DNA of 64,000 nucleotides, taken from assembly GCF_010119385.1 (NCBI RefSeq), contig NZ_VFIE01000021.1, forward strand, positions 134,679 to 198,678, written 5' to 3'. The position numbers and the translations under genes are program-made. This document shows positions 36,993-46,991 of the stretch, in pieces. The stretch is from Nesterenkonia haasae. GTDB lineage: Bacteria > Actinomycetota > Actinomycetes > Actinomycetales > Micrococcaceae. The first letter of the stretch is position 1; each line of letters starts with the position of its first letter. The notes beneath the pieces were generated by a model. That model worked only from the letters and a program-made list of their open reading frames with translations. It was not told the DNA's origin and did not search any database.

Positions 36993-38227
36993 GAGGCCAC
37001 CTCCTGGTGGATGGTCTGAACCGAGGATGTTGGAGTCGGGTCCGCCATGGCGTTGAGCAGGGTGACCCGGGGGATGACTCCGAGTAGTTTGCCGGCATCG
37101 TCAATGACCGCCAGGCCGGAGGCGTGTTCGGAGGCTGCTGTCATGAGTTCAGAGAGGTAGGTGTCCACTGAGGTCGCCGGCATGGGCTTAATCAGCCCTG
37201 CGAGGGTCTCTTTTCCGGCAGCAACTCCTTCGGCGATGTGCTCTTCGTAGACGACCCCCTGCAGGACCCGGCCTTGGTCAACCACACAGAGCGAGCGAGT
37301 CTGGTGTTCCCGCATCAGCCGGTGGGCCGCACGCGGACCCTGTTCTGATCCCAGCAGCGCCACCGGCGGTTCTTTAATGTCCCCGGCGGTGAGCACCCGA
37401 GTGCGGTCCACGTCCTGGATGAACTGGGCAACGTAGTCGTTGGCGGGATCGTTGAGGATCTCCTCGGTAGTGCCGATCTGGACGATCTTCCCGTCGCGCA
37501 TCATCGCGATCCGGCTGCCCAGCCGCATGGCTTCGTTGAGGTCGTGGGTGATGAAAACGATTGTCTTACCCAGGTCCTTCTGGAGCTCGAGCAGCTGATC
37601 CTGCATCTCTTTGCGGATGAGCGGATCCAGGGCGCTGAAGGCCTCATCCATCAGCATGAGGTCGGTTTCGGCGGCGAGGGCGCGGGCGAGTCCGACGCGT
37701 TGGCGCATACCGCCGGAAAGTTCGTCGGGGCGCTGTCCGCCGTAGCCTTCGAGTCCAACCAGCTTCAGCGCCTCATTGGCTTTCTTTTCCCGGTCGCTGC
37801 GGTTGATCCCGCGCACTTCCATGGAGTACGCGGCGTTCTGCCCGACGGTCCTATGCGGCATTAGTGCGAAGTGTTGGAAGACCATGGAGATCTTCTCCCG
37901 CCGGATGCTGCGCAGTCGCCGGGCGTTGACGTTGGTGATGTCTTGGCCGAAGATCTCCACCGTTCCGCTGGTGGCCGGCTGAATGCCGTTCAGTGTGCGG
38001 ATGAGCGTGGACTTGCCGGAACCGGAAAGTCCCATGACCACGAAGATCTCCCCCTGAGGCACCTCGAAGGAGGCGTCGATGACTGCTGCCATCCCCTGGG
38101 ATTTCAGTTCGTCCCGGGTGGCTCCGTCTTTGATCTTTTTCACGATGGACTCAGGCCGTCTGCCGAATGCCTTATAGACATTCTGCACACGTACCGCTGA
38201 GACGTGACTATCTTCGGTTACTGACAA
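36989..38227 (-). CDS. Glycine-betaine ABC ATPase with CBS pair (OpuAA/ProV)
   Basis: 412 residues. Walker A GLSGSGKST, signature LSGGMRQRVGLARAL, Walker B LMLMDEAFSALDP, then a C-terminal CBS pair (about 290-400). CBS pairs in OpuA sense ionic strength and switch the transporter on under salt stress. Start is TTG at 38227; AGGGAG lies 10 bases upstream. First gene of the operon. Energy source for the permease and binding protein that follow. Confidence 0.93.
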   Translation of the reverse strand: MSVTEDSHVSAVRVQNVYKAFGRRPESIVKKIKDGATRDELKSQGMAAVIDASFEVPQGEIFVVMGLSGSGKSTLIRTLNGIQPATSGTVEIFGQDITNVNARRLRSIRREKISMVFQHFALMPHRTVGQNAAYSMEVRGINRSDREKKANEALKLVGLEGYGGQRPDELSGGMRQRVGLARALAAETDLMLMDEAFSALDPLIRKEMQDQLLELQKDLGKTIVFITHDLNEAMRLGSRIAMMRDGKIVQIGTTEEILNDPANDYVAQFIQDVDRTRVLTAGDIKEPPVALLGSEQGPRAAHRLMREHQTRSLCVVDQGRVLQGVVYEEHIAEGVAAGKETLAGLIKPMPATSVDTYLSELMTAASEHASGLAVIDDAGKLLGVIPRVTLLNAMADPTPTSSVQTIHQEVAS

Positions 38228-38352
38228 ACCCTCAAAACTCCCTGTGAAAGTGACTCTTGCCCATCAAACATAGCAAACTACCGAGAATGTGCCCTATATC
38301 ACATCTGGCAAGAGCCGGGCTGGTGAGGGGATTTCTGACCTACACTGTCTGC

Positions 38353-39822
38353 ATGCGCGCAACGGAGCTCGCCACAGCAGAGAACGACGACGCCCTCGAT
38401 CTCATTGCCCTGGGTCGACGGGTACGTCACCTGCGCAAGAAACAGGGCATGACTTTGGATGACTTGGCGGAGAAGGTCGGCACCGCCCCCAGTCAGCTCT
38501 CCCTTCTAGAGAACGGCAAACGCGAACCTAAACTCTCCCAACTCCAGCAGCTCGGGCGCAGCCTCGGTGTGGGGATGGAGCATCTGATGGGTGCGGAGCC
38601 GCCGTCGAAGCGGGCGGGCCTGGAGATTGAGTTGGAAAAGACCCAGCGCGGACCGCTCTACGCGGCCTTAGGGCTTCCCACAGTGCGGATCTCCAACCGG
38701 CTTCCCATGGACGTGCTGGAGTCGCTTGTGGCTCTGCAGCGGGAGCTGAAGCGCCGGCTGGAGGAACAGGCTGCCACGCCGGAGGAGGCTCGCCGGGCCA
38801 ACACGGAGCTGCGGGAGGAGATGAAGTCCCGCAACAACTACTACCCGGAGATCGAGGCTCAGGCCGCCGAGCTGCTGCGGGCTGTGGGTTACACCTCTGG
38901 TCCGCTGGGCCATCACATCGCAGCACGGATTGCCGAACATCTGGGATTCTCCATCCGGTTTGTGCCGAATCTGCCGAACTCCACGCGCTCCGTCACCGAT
39001 CAGCGCAATAAGATCATCTACCTGACCCAGGGCAGGTCGCGGGACTGGGATTCACGTTCGGTGCTGCTCCAAGCCCTGGGGCACCATGTGCTCGGCCATA
39101 CCGAGCCCAGTGACTACTCAGATTTCCTGCGCCAGCGGGTCTATACCAATTACTTTGCTGCTGCTCTGCTGATGCCGGAGAAGCCAGCGGTGGATTTCCT
39201 GTCCACCGCCAAGAGCGCCAAAGAGCTGGCAATCGAGGATCTGCGTGACGCGTTCGCTGTGTCCTATGAGTCGGCCGCTCACCGGTTCACCAACCTCGCC
39301 ACCGAGCATCTGGGGATCACCTGTCACTTCCAGAAGGTCCATGAGTCCGGGATCATCCATAAGGCCTATGAGAACGACGGCGTCAGCTTCCCAGCCGACC
39401 ATTCCGGTGCGATCGAGGGCCAGACCATCTGCCGGGAGTGGACCTCGCGTCAGGTGTTCGAGGTCAAGGACAAGTTCCGCTCATTCAACCAGTACACCGA
39501 CACCCCGTCAGGCACGTTCTGGTGCACAGCACGCACAGAAGGCCACTCGTCAGGGGTGTACTCGCTCTCTATCGGAGTGCCGTTTGAGCACGCCAAGTGG
39601 TTCCGGGGCAAGGACACCCAATTCCGTTCTGTGTCCCGCTGCCCGGAGGACCCCACGTGCTGCCGGGTGCCGCCTGCTCAGCTTGCGGACGTCTGGGACG
39701 GTCAGGCCTGGCCGGCCACACGGGCCAATACGCACCTGCTGGCCGCCATGCCGGAGGGCGCATTCCCTGGAGTGGACACCACGGAGGTCTACCGGTTCCT
39801 ACAGGATCATTCCCCCAGCTGA
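38353..39822 (+). CDS. RamB-family XRE regulator with IrrE-like and DUF2083 domains
   Basis: 489 residues. N-terminal HTH (LGRRVRHLRKKQGMTLDDLA, TAPSQLSLLENGKREPK), a middle IrrE/ImmA-like part (RYVTNYFAAALLMP-like region, although HEXXH is degenerate: LLQALGHHVLGHTE), and a C-terminal DUF2083 with clustered cysteines (RCPEDPTCCRVP). This order is that of RamB, which represses or activates acetate genes such as aceA in corynebacteria. ATG 38353 is chosen; the open frame starts 32 codons earlier without a ribosome site. Likely regulator of the glyoxylate genes 5 kb away; propionate-type control is an alternative. Confidence 0.87.
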   Translation: MRATELATAENDDALDLIALGRRVRHLRKKQGMTLDDLAEKVGTAPSQLSLLENGKREPKLSQLQQLGRSLGVGMEHLMGAEPPSKRAGLEIELEKTQRGPLYAALGLPTVRISNRLPMDVLESLVALQRELKRRLEEQAATPEEARRANTELREEMKSRNNYYPEIEAQAAELLRAVGYTSGPLGHHIAARIAEHLGFSIRFVPNLPNSTRSVTDQRNKIIYLTQGRSRDWDSRSVLLQALGHHVLGHTEPSDYSDFLRQRVYTNYFAAALLMPEKPAVDFLSTAKSAKELAIEDLRDAFAVSYESAAHRFTNLATEHLGITCHFQKVHESGIIHKAYENDGVSFPADHSGAIEGQTICREWTSRQVFEVKDKFRSFNQYTDTPSGTFWCTARTEGHSSGVYSLSIGVPFEHAKWFRGKDTQFRSVSRCPEDPTCCRVPPAQLADVWDGQAWPATRANTHLLAAMPEGAFPGVDTTEVYRFLQDHSPS

Positions 39823-39838
39823 GCTCAGCGCAATAGGC

Positions 39839-40633
39839 TCACACGCTGCGGCGCATTGCCCGGATGCCCACTACGAGCCCGAGGGCCAGGACTACGACGG
39901 CGGCCACAGCGCCCTGCAGTGTGTCTGCTCCGAAACTGCCGTTGACCAGTTCGCGGAGAGCGTCGACCACATACGTCAGTGGGTTAGCTTGTGAGACGGT
40001 TTCGATCCAGCGAGGTCCACCCTCCAGGGGGAGCAGGAGGCCTGAGAGGAGCGTAAGCGGGAAGATCAGCGTTTGCTGGACCGCCCAAAAAAGCCAATCC
40101 TGATGACGGGAGGCTATTCCCAGTGCGTAGCTGAGCGCACCCAAACCCATGCCGAGGACACTCAGAATGGCGAATCCCGTCAACAGGCCCGGTAGGTGCG
40201 GACGGAATCCGAAGGCGGCGGCAATGCTGCAGAGGACGATGGCTTGACTCAGAAGGGGGACCATCTCTTTGAGAGTTCGGCCTAGGAGGAGCGCAGCGCG
40301 GGACACCGGTGCCACCATCATGCGCTCGTGGGAGCCCATGATGATCTCGTAGAGGAGATTTGACCCGGTCATTGTGGTGCTGAAGAGGGTGCTCATCACC
40401 AATACTCCCGGGACGAACCATTGATAGGTCTCACCCAAGGACTCACCTGTCACTCCGGCTAACAGTGGGCCGAAGATCGCCATGAAAATCAGAGGCTGCA
40501 CCAGGGACGTCAGCAGCTGGAACGGATCGCGGAGCATGGGTCTAAGTTCGCGAAGGAAGACGCACCAGATGTCGACAAGTACACCTGAGGGCCGCGAGAT
40601 CCTGGTAGTGGGAGAGATAGTGGTGTTGATCAT
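39839..40633 (-). CDS. ABC-2 type exporter permease (DrrB-like)
   Basis: 264 residues, six helices, with an N-terminal DrrB/ABC-2 part (LVDIWCVFLRELRPMLRDP) and the amphipathic LSGLLLPLEGGPRWIETVSQANPLTYVVDALREL segment near the end. It moves hydrophobic compounds outward with the ATPase encoded just upstream; ATG 40633 overlaps its stop (ATGA). Cargo unknown, often antibiotics or lipids. Confidence 0.9.
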   Translation of the reverse strand: MINTTISPTTRISRPSGVLVDIWCVFLRELRPMLRDPFQLLTSLVQPLIFMAIFGPLLAGVTGESLGETYQWFVPGVLVMSTLFSTTMTGSNLLYEIIMGSHERMMVAPVSRAALLLGRTLKEMVPLLSQAIVLCSIAAAFGFRPHLPGLLTGFAILSVLGMGLGALSYALGIASRHQDWLFWAVQQTLIFPLTLLSGLLLPLEGGPRWIETVSQANPLTYVVDALRELVNGSFGADTLQGAVAAVVVLALGLVVGIRAMRRSV

Positions 40634-41682
40634 CGTGAGATTCCTTCGGAAGCTGGTTCGGCTGCGGGAGTGGTATTCAGAGAGAGGTGGCTCTCTTCAC
40701 GGAGACTTCGGCCTGTGAGATTGAGAAAGACATGGTCGAGCGTTGGTTGATCGATGTTGGCCGCAATGACGTTCACTTCTTCGGCGTGGAGGTCGTGGAT
40801 CATCCGCGCCAGCAGGTATTCACCATGGTTGACGGCCACACTCAATCGGGTGCATCCACTGGCCAGTTCTGTTCTGCGCGGCTCCGGCTCGGTGGAACCA
40901 GAGACAGCCGCAGCGCGGCGCATAGTGGCGGAAGTTTTGTCGGCCATCTCGTTCGTCACGGTCAGGGAGATGCGGTCGCCGGCAAAGGTGTCTTTCAGTT
41001 GTGAAGCTGTGTCATCGGCGATGACGCGACCGCGGTCCACCACCATGACGCGCTCGGCGAATTGGTCGGCTTCGTCCAGGTAATGCGTCGTGAGAAGCAG
41101 GCTTGTGCCGTACCGATTGCGCATGGTCAAGATGTGTTCCCACAGATTCGCCCTAGACTGTGGATCCAATCCAGTCGAGGGTTCGTCCAGCAAGAGGAGC
41201 TTGGGTCGGGGCATCAGCCCGAGGGCGATGTCCACCCGGCGTTTTTGTCCGCCGGAGAGGGTCTCCGCCTTGCGATGTGCGATTTCTCCCAGTTGAAGGG
41301 CGTCGGTGAGTTCATCGGTTCGGCGGCGGGACTCCTCGCGGCCCAGTCCATAAAGGAGCCCCTGGCTATGCAGCTCGTCCCGGACCCGCTGGTACGGGCT
41401 TACTCCGTTCTTTTGGCCGACGTATCCGATACTGGATCTCACCAGCCCGGGGTTGTCCGTGATGCTGTGCCCGCAAACCTGTGCCTTGCCCGCTGTGGGT
41501 GGCATCAGGGTGATGAGCATCCGTAGTGATGTTGATTTACCGGCCCCATTTGGTCCGAGGAAGGCAGTAAGGGTTCCTTCTTCCACCTCCATGGTGAGTT
41601 CATCCACAGCAACCACTTCCTTTCCGCGAGAACTTCGAAAAACTTTGCGGAGGCCTTGAGCGGAAATGACGGGATTGGCCAT
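40630..41682 (-). CDS. Daunorubicin-resistance-type ABC ATPase (DrrA-like)
   Basis: 350 residues. Walker A LGPNGAGKSTSLRM, signature LSGGQKRRVDIALGLM, Walker B KLLLLDEPSTGLDP and a DrrA-type C-terminal region. ATG 41682 has AAAGGA; the longer frame adds an unrelated leader. Energises the DrrB-like permease. Divergent from a WYL regulator that probably controls it. Confidence 0.92.
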   Translation of the reverse strand: MANPVISAQGLRKVFRSSRGKEVVAVDELTMEVEEGTLTAFLGPNGAGKSTSLRMLITLMPPTAGKAQVCGHSITDNPGLVRSSIGYVGQKNGVSPYQRVRDELHSQGLLYGLGREESRRRTDELTDALQLGEIAHRKAETLSGGQKRRVDIALGLMPRPKLLLLDEPSTGLDPQSRANLWEHILTMRNRYGTSLLLTTHYLDEADQFAERVMVVDRGRVIADDTASQLKDTFAGDRISLTVTNEMADKTSATMRRAAAVSGSTEPEPRRTELASGCTRLSVAVNHGEYLLARMIHDLHAEEVNVIAANIDQPTLDHVFLNLTGRSLREESHLSLNTTPAAEPASEGISR

Positions 41683-41794
41683 GGGAGGTCCTTTCGGCGA
41701 GTGATGATCAGGGAAGGCCTTATGACTGGCCCACAACTCACGCTATGAGGTCATGCGGTCAGATCCTGTCCGCATGGTCCGGTAGGTTCCTTTT

Positions 41795-42763
41795 ATGAGC
41801 GATCCCACGGTCCGCGCGCTGCGCCTGCTGTCCTTGCTTCAGACTCACCAGTTCTGGTCGGGCCCTGAATTGGCAGAGCGTCTGAGTGTCTCGCAACGCA
41901 CACTGCGGCGGGATTTCGATCGCCTCCGAGAACTGGGTTATCGCATCTCAGCGGCTCCTGGTGTGACCGGGGGGTATCGGCTCGAGGCGAGTTCGGCTTT
42001 GCCACCGTTACTGGTGGATGAAGACGAGGCTGTCGCCATAGCGGTTGGACTGCGCACCGCGGCTCTGCACGGACTTACCGACGGAGAGCAAACCTCTCTC
42101 AGGGCATTGGCCAAGCTTGAGCAGGTCCTTCCGCGAAACCTGAGACGTCGGGTGAACGCTCTGCAGACCCACACCATGCCTGCGGCGTGGGGTGAACAAC
42201 CTCGCGTCGCTGCTGATGTGCTCGCCCAGCTTGCCCTCGCCTGCAGAGATCAGGAGCGAGTCCGGTTCCGCTATACCGCTAGAACGGGGGAGGAGTCCTC
42301 CCGACTGGTCGAACCTCATTCCCTCGTCCCGCAGGGGCACCGGTGGTATCTGATCGCGTGGGACATCACAAGGGATGACTGGCGCCTATTCCGTATTGAC
42401 CGGTTGGAGGATCTGCGCAGAACGGGAGTGCGTGCGCAGCCACGGCAGCTGCCTACTGAGGACGCTGCGCAGTTCCTCAATTCCGCTCTCTCTGCCACCT
42501 CAGACCGCTACGAGATGCTGCTGCGTCTCTATATGGACCGCGACCGTTTCGAGGCGCGTTTCCGGCACTGGGGTCGCGGAGCCTTCGAATCTCAGAAGGG
42601 TGTGATGGATTGGAACATTCAGGGATCGACTCCTGAGGAGTTGCTGGCCTACCTGTTCTGGCTTCCTGAGGATGTCGAATGGGAACTGCATAGCGATGAT
42701 CCTGAGGTCCGGTCAGCGGCCATGCGGTTTCGTGACCGACTGGATCGAGCGTTTCAGGACTGA
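41795..42763 (+). CDS. WYL-domain transcriptional regulator (HTH_11)
   Basis: 322 residues. HTH (LSVSQRTLRRDFDRLRELGY), a beta-hairpin (PGVTGGYRLEASSALPPLL), WYL domain (PHSLVPQGHRWYLIAWDITR) and WCX extension. Only 112 bases separate it from the divergent exporter genes, so it most likely controls them. Same family as the regulator at 7.2 kb, but clearly not a recent duplicate. Confidence 0.88.
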   Translation: MSDPTVRALRLLSLLQTHQFWSGPELAERLSVSQRTLRRDFDRLRELGYRISAAPGVTGGYRLEASSALPPLLVDEDEAVAIAVGLRTAALHGLTDGEQTSLRALAKLEQVLPRNLRRRVNALQTHTMPAAWGEQPRVAADVLAQLALACRDQERVRFRYTARTGEESSRLVEPHSLVPQGHRWYLIAWDITRDDWRLFRIDRLEDLRRTGVRAQPRQLPTEDAAQFLNSALSATSDRYEMLLRLYMDRDRFEARFRHWGRGAFESQKGVMDWNIQGSTPEELLAYLFWLPEDVEWELHSDDPEVRSAAMRFRDRLDRAFQD

Positions 42764-42787
42764 ACCGTTAGGCCGATTCTCGTCTTG

Positions 42788-44092
42788 TCAGGCAGACGGG
42801 GTCTTGGCGCTGGGAGCCTCGTCGTCGTCGTCCTCAGTGGCGGGTGGGATATGTGGCATCACACCGGTGGCATCGTTGACCCAGTTGCGGGTGCGGCGCC
42901 GGGCGACCCCTTGTTTGACCTTGAACTTCCCGTGCACCAACCAGTAGAGCACGATCGCTAGGACCACCACTCCGGCGCATCCGGCATACATCACATGGAA
43001 GCCCCACAGGTCCACCAGCGGCCCCAGAAGCAGTGGGGAGAGACCGAAGCCGAGGTCCATCATGATGAAGAAGGTGGAGATACCGATGCTGATCCGGTGG
43101 GTGCGCATTTTGGAGGCGATGATCGCCTGGATAGCGGGCAGCAGGGACCCGAACCCGAACCCAGCGAGGACACCGGCAGTGATCATCACTCCCTGGTTCG
43201 GTGACCAGGCCAGCAGCCCCATGGAGACTGCGAAGGAGCACAGAGCGGGGATAACCACGATGTTGTCCCCTCTGCGGTCTTGGATCTTGCCCATGAATAG
43301 GCGCACGATCAGCATGGTGGTGGCGTAGACGACAAAGTAGAGGCTGGCGCCGTCGGACATGCCGATCGATTGGGCGTAGCCGTTGAGGAACGTCATCACG
43401 GAGGCGAACGTCAGGCCCAGCAGGGTGGCCACCATGGCGATCGAGAAGGCCCGCGGTTCGATCACATCGGAAGGGCGCAGCCGCAGCCGGTCCCGCATGG
43501 GGGTTCCCTTGCGTTTGACCTCAGGGGTGTTGACCAGGCAAGCACACAGGAAGGACGCCGCGGAGACGACCGTGACCGCGTAGAACATGCCGTCGAACCC
43601 GTAACTTTCGGTGAGCTGGATGGCCGCCAGGGGACCCAGCGCGGGGGGCAGCGAATTAGCCAGTAGGTAGTAGCCGGAGCCTTCACCGCGGCGGGCTCGG
43701 GGGATGATGTCGAACACGGCGGCGGTCAGCGCGGTCTGCCCGAAGCCCAGTGCTATACCGTGCACAATGCGCAGGATGATCAGCCACTGGTAGGAGTCAA
43801 CCCACAGGTAGAGGATCCCGGCCACAGTGAAGAGCCCTAAGCAGATCACCAGAATGGGTTTGCGCCCGAGCGTGTTGACGTACTTTCCGGCGAAGAAACG
43901 CGCACCTAGGGCGCCCATCACGAACGCGCTCGCAGCGAAACCGGCGGCAGTCTGACCTGCACCAAACTCGGTGGCGGCATAGACTGCCATCCCAGTGACT
44001 AGGATGAAGAACGCAGTGGTGATCGCCAGGTTGATCAGGATCGCCAGGATGAAGTTCCAACTGAGCAGCGGTTCTTTCGTATCCTGAGTCAC
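42788..44092 (-). CDS. MFS transporter, 12 helices
   Basis: 434 residues, with the family motif in loop 2-3 (GKYVNTLGRKP) and ERGEG-like RARRGEGSGYY between the fifth and sixth helix. C-terminal tail acidic (EDDDDEAP). GTG start at 44092; no strong ribosome site. It is divergent from pxpA by 29 bases, so the pair may share control and the cargo could be a pyroglutamate- or drug-like compound; this is inference. Confidence 0.85.
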   Translation of the reverse strand: MTQDTKEPLLSWNFILAILINLAITTAFFILVTGMAVYAATEFGAGQTAAGFAASAFVMGALGARFFAGKYVNTLGRKPILVICLGLFTVAGILYLWVDSYQWLIILRIVHGIALGFGQTALTAAVFDIIPRARRGEGSGYYLLANSLPPALGPLAAIQLTESYGFDGMFYAVTVVSAASFLCACLVNTPEVKRKGTPMRDRLRLRPSDVIEPRAFSIAMVATLLGLTFASVMTFLNGYAQSIGMSDGASLYFVVYATTMLIVRLFMGKIQDRRGDNIVVIPALCSFAVSMGLLAWSPNQGVMITAGVLAGFGFGSLLPAIQAIIASKMRTHRISIGISTFFIMMDLGFGLSPLLLGPLVDLWGFHVMYAGCAGVVVLAIVLYWLVHGKFKVKQGVARRRTRNWVNDATGVMPHIPPATEDDDDEAPSAKTPSA

Positions 44093-44121
44093 GCAGTTGA
44101 TTCTTTCATGAGGGGGAGGCA

Positions 44122-44901
44122 GTGGTCGCAGATCTTCGTATCGACCTCAACGCCGATCTTGGCGAGGGGTTTGGGGCGTGGAGCATGGGCGACGACGCCG
44201 CCATGCTCGCACAGGTCTCATCAGCCAATATAGCCTGTGGCTTCCACGCAGGGGATCCGCTGACCATGCGCAGCACCGCCGGGCACGCAGCCAGCGCCGG
44301 GGTGGCTATTGGGGCTCATGTCGCCTACCGGGATCTGGCCGGATTCGGCCGCCGCTTCCTCGACGCCGCCCCGGACGAACTCTCTGCCGATGTGTATTAC
44401 CAGCTCTGCGCCCTAGACGGTATGGCCCGCGCGGCAGGAGACCAGGTCCGCTATGTCAAACCCCATGGCGCGCTCTATCACGCCTGCCTCCACCACCGAC
44501 CGCACGCGCAGGCTGTGGTGGACGCACTGACTCTCTTTGCCGAAGCCACCGGACGCAGGCTGCCGCTGCTGCTGGCACCGGGCGCCCTAGCCCATGACCT
44601 GGCGGATGAGCGCGGATTCCTCACCCCCAAAGAGATCTTCGCTGACCGCGGGTACAACTCTGATGGAACTTTGGTGTCCCGGCGTTCACCAGGAGCGGTG
44701 GTCACCGATGTGCCTGCCGTGGTGGAGGCTATGCAACGGTTCGTGGAGGAAGGCACCATCATCGCCACCGACGGAACGGCCCTGCCCTTGGAGGCTGAGA
44801 GCATCTGCTTACATGGTGACACCCCAGGCGCGGTAGCTATGGCGGAATCCGTGCGGGCCGCCCTTGCCGGCGCAGGTGCGAACATTGTGAGCTTCGCCTG
44901 A
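44122..44901 (+). CDS. pxpA: 5-oxoprolinase subunit A (LamB/YcsF)
   Basis: 259 residues. DLNADLGEGFGAWSMGDDA at the N-terminus, ANIACGFHAGDP and VKPHGALYHACLH carry the conserved polar residues of PxpA. With PxpB and PxpC it cleaves 5-oxoproline (pyroglutamate) to glutamate at the cost of ATP. GTG 44122 follows GGGGGAGGC. The stop overlaps the start of pxpBC by one base. Confidence 0.95.
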   Translation: MVADLRIDLNADLGEGFGAWSMGDDAAMLAQVSSANIACGFHAGDPLTMRSTAGHAASAGVAIGAHVAYRDLAGFGRRFLDAAPDELSADVYYQLCALDGMARAAGDQVRYVKPHGALYHACLHHRPHAQAVVDALTLFAEATGRRLPLLLAPGALAHDLADERGFLTPKEIFADRGYNSDGTLVSRRSPGAVVTDVPAVVEAMQRFVEEGTIIATDGTALPLEAESICLHGDTPGAVAMAESVRAALAGAGANIVSFA

Positions 44902-46616
44902 TGCCCGACGCCGTCCGCGCAGCAGGACAACGTGCCCTGCTGGCCGATTTTTCAACACCGGCAGAGGTGCTGGCCTTCCACCGCCAGCTCACCGCCAAAC
45001 CGTTAGCGGGTCAGGTGGAGGTCGTGCCGGCAGCCCGGACGGTGTTGATCGTCTTCCGCACCCGAAACCATACGCGGGAGGCAGCCAGACAACTCCGTCG
45101 GGTGCGCACACGCCCCGGCGGAGTTGGTGAGGGCCGCGAGGTGGAAATACGTGTCCAGTACGACGGCGCCGACTTGGATAAGCTGGCAGAGCTGCTGGGA
45201 ATGAGCAGCCAGGGGCTCATCGACTGGCACAGTTCTACCCGCTGGGTGGGTGGGTTCGCTGGGTTTGCCCCCGGCTTCACCTATTGCCTACCGGAAGCAG
45301 TGGCCACCCGTAGGCGTCTGCGTAAGTCAGAACAACCGTTTCAGGTACCCCGGCTCAGTTCCCCGCGCACCGAGGTTCCGGAAGGTTCGGTGGCGCTGGC
45401 CGGTGAGTTCTCCGCTGTGTACCCGCGTAGCAGCCCTGGCGGATGGCAGCTGATCGGCACTACGGATGCGGTGATGTGGGACCTGGACAGGCCGGAGCCT
45501 GTACTGATCCAGCCCGGCGACGCGGTCAGGTATGTGCCGGTCTCCGACCAGATCACGCTCAGCGCAGCCGCACCCTCCGCCGCGCGGCGCAGATATGTTC
45601 CGGCAGGCGATGCGGTGGTGGACGTGCTCCATCCTGGTCCGCAGACCCTGTTACAGGACTTGGGCCGCCCGGGACGCAGTGGCCTTGGCGTTCCGCGCTC
45701 AGGTGCGGCTGATGTGCAGGCGCTGCGCCAAGCAAATGAGCTGGTTGGCAATGACGATTCAGCCGCGGGGTTCGAGGTCCTCTACGGAGGTTTCGAACTG
45801 GCGGTCCGGCAGATTTCGGTGCTGGCGGTCACTGGCGCGGAGACGTCACTTCAGGTGGCGACACCGACTGCCCCAGAGACGTCGAATATGGCGGTCAGCG
45901 GCACAGGTGCTGATAAACCGTCTGGTGGCAGCACTCAGGTGAGCGAAAGGGTGCGGGACGTGCCGCTGCGGGCGCCGTTCCTGATGTACCCGGGGGAGAG
46001 GTTGCGCCTCGGTGTCCCGGAGCGGGGCATCCGCAGCTATGTGGCGTTCTCTGGTGGTCTCGCTGCTGACAGGGTGCTGGGCAGTGCAGCAACCGACGTG
46101 CTCTCAGGTTTGGGCCCGGCACCGGTCGCCTCTGGTGACACCTTCGCACTGGTGGGGGTGCCGTCGGGTTTTGTGGGAATCGCTGATGTGGCGCGCACCG
46201 CCCTTCCTGAAGTGGGTCAACCCACCCGGTTGAGGTTTGTGGTCGGACCCCGGGACGAGTGGTTCGCCGGTCGGCACGGCAATCCGGGACTTGATGCGCT
46301 GACATCGCTGCCCTGGACGGTCTCAAGAGACTCCAACAGGATCGGACTGAGACTTTCCGCGGGGGAGGAGGCCCCGACACCTGCCATTGAGCGGACTCGA
46401 CCTGAGGAACTGCCCAGTGAAGCGGTGGTCCGCGGTGCCATACAGGTGCCCGGATCCGGAGAGCCGGTGCTGTTCCTGGCCGACCATCCGGTGACCGGGG
46501 GGTATCCCGTAATCGGCGTTGTGGTCCGTGAGGACCTGGGGTTGGCCGCCCAGCTGCCGCCCGGTGCTGAGGTATCTTTCCAGGCGGTCGATCCCGACAC
46601 CCTGGAACCGGCGTAG
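44901..46616 (+). CDS. pxpBC: Fused 5-oxoprolinase subunits B and C
   Basis: 571 residues. The N-terminal about 210 residues are the PxpB/KipI domain (WVGGFAGFAPGFTYC, GWQLIGTTDAVMWD), and residues about 225-571 are PxpC/KipA (VLHPGPQTLLQDLGRPGRSGLGVPRSGA, LADHPVTGGYPVIGVV). In E. coli they are two genes; fused forms are common in actinobacteria. It recycles pyroglutamate formed from glutamine or glutathione-like amides, which fits the amount of gamma-glutamyl chemistry in this genome. Confidence 0.93.
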   Translation: MPDAVRAAGQRALLADFSTPAEVLAFHRQLTAKPLAGQVEVVPAARTVLIVFRTRNHTREAARQLRRVRTRPGGVGEGREVEIRVQYDGADLDKLAELLGMSSQGLIDWHSSTRWVGGFAGFAPGFTYCLPEAVATRRRLRKSEQPFQVPRLSSPRTEVPEGSVALAGEFSAVYPRSSPGGWQLIGTTDAVMWDLDRPEPVLIQPGDAVRYVPVSDQITLSAAAPSAARRRYVPAGDAVVDVLHPGPQTLLQDLGRPGRSGLGVPRSGAADVQALRQANELVGNDDSAAGFEVLYGGFELAVRQISVLAVTGAETSLQVATPTAPETSNMAVSGTGADKPSGGSTQVSERVRDVPLRAPFLMYPGERLRLGVPERGIRSYVAFSGGLAADRVLGSAATDVLSGLGPAPVASGDTFALVGVPSGFVGIADVARTALPEVGQPTRLRFVVGPRDEWFAGRHGNPGLDALTSLPWTVSRDSNRIGLRLSAGEEAPTPAIERTRPEELPSEAVVRGAIQVPGSGEPVLFLADHPVTGGYPVIGVVVREDLGLAAQLPPGAEVSFQAVDPDTLEPA

Positions 46617-46749
46617 TGAGCACGGCCAGTCGGCCGTTTCTAGCAGACCACCAGACTGTGTCCGGGTGATGATAGGCCAGCTCCACCACACTGGATAGAC
46701 GTGCCGTACTTGACCAGGCACCGAAGGTCTACTCTCTGTGAGGAGCTAC

Positions 46750-46977
46750 ATGATTACGACACTGCATAACCTCGGCGTACGTTCTGACCATGCCTACAAC
46801 GCCGCCCTAGCGTCGGTGGGGCTGTCTGTCGGGAGCTGGGTGCTGTCACGGTTCGCCAGCAAAGACTCAAAGCCCCAGGCTGACCGGTGGGGTATCTTCG
46901 TCGGTCACTGGGCACCAACCTTGTTTGGTCTGGGCCTAGCCCTGGCTGAGGTGGAGAAGAAGTCCAAGAAAAAATAA
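46750..46977 (+). CDS. 75-residue two-helix membrane protein
   Basis: Starts MITTLHNLGVRSDHAYNAAL; one hydrophobic stretch around SVGLSVGSWVLSRF, another around GHWAPTLFGLGLALAE, then a very basic end KKSKKK. GAGGAG lies 6 bases before ATG 46750. A good Rho-independent terminator follows. No known family. Single-gene unit between pxpBC and popT. Confidence 0.75.
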   Translation: MITTLHNLGVRSDHAYNAALASVGLSVGSWVLSRFASKDSKPQADRWGIFVGHWAPTLFGLGLALAEVEKKSKKK

Positions 46978-46991
46978 GTGAAGGTCACAAG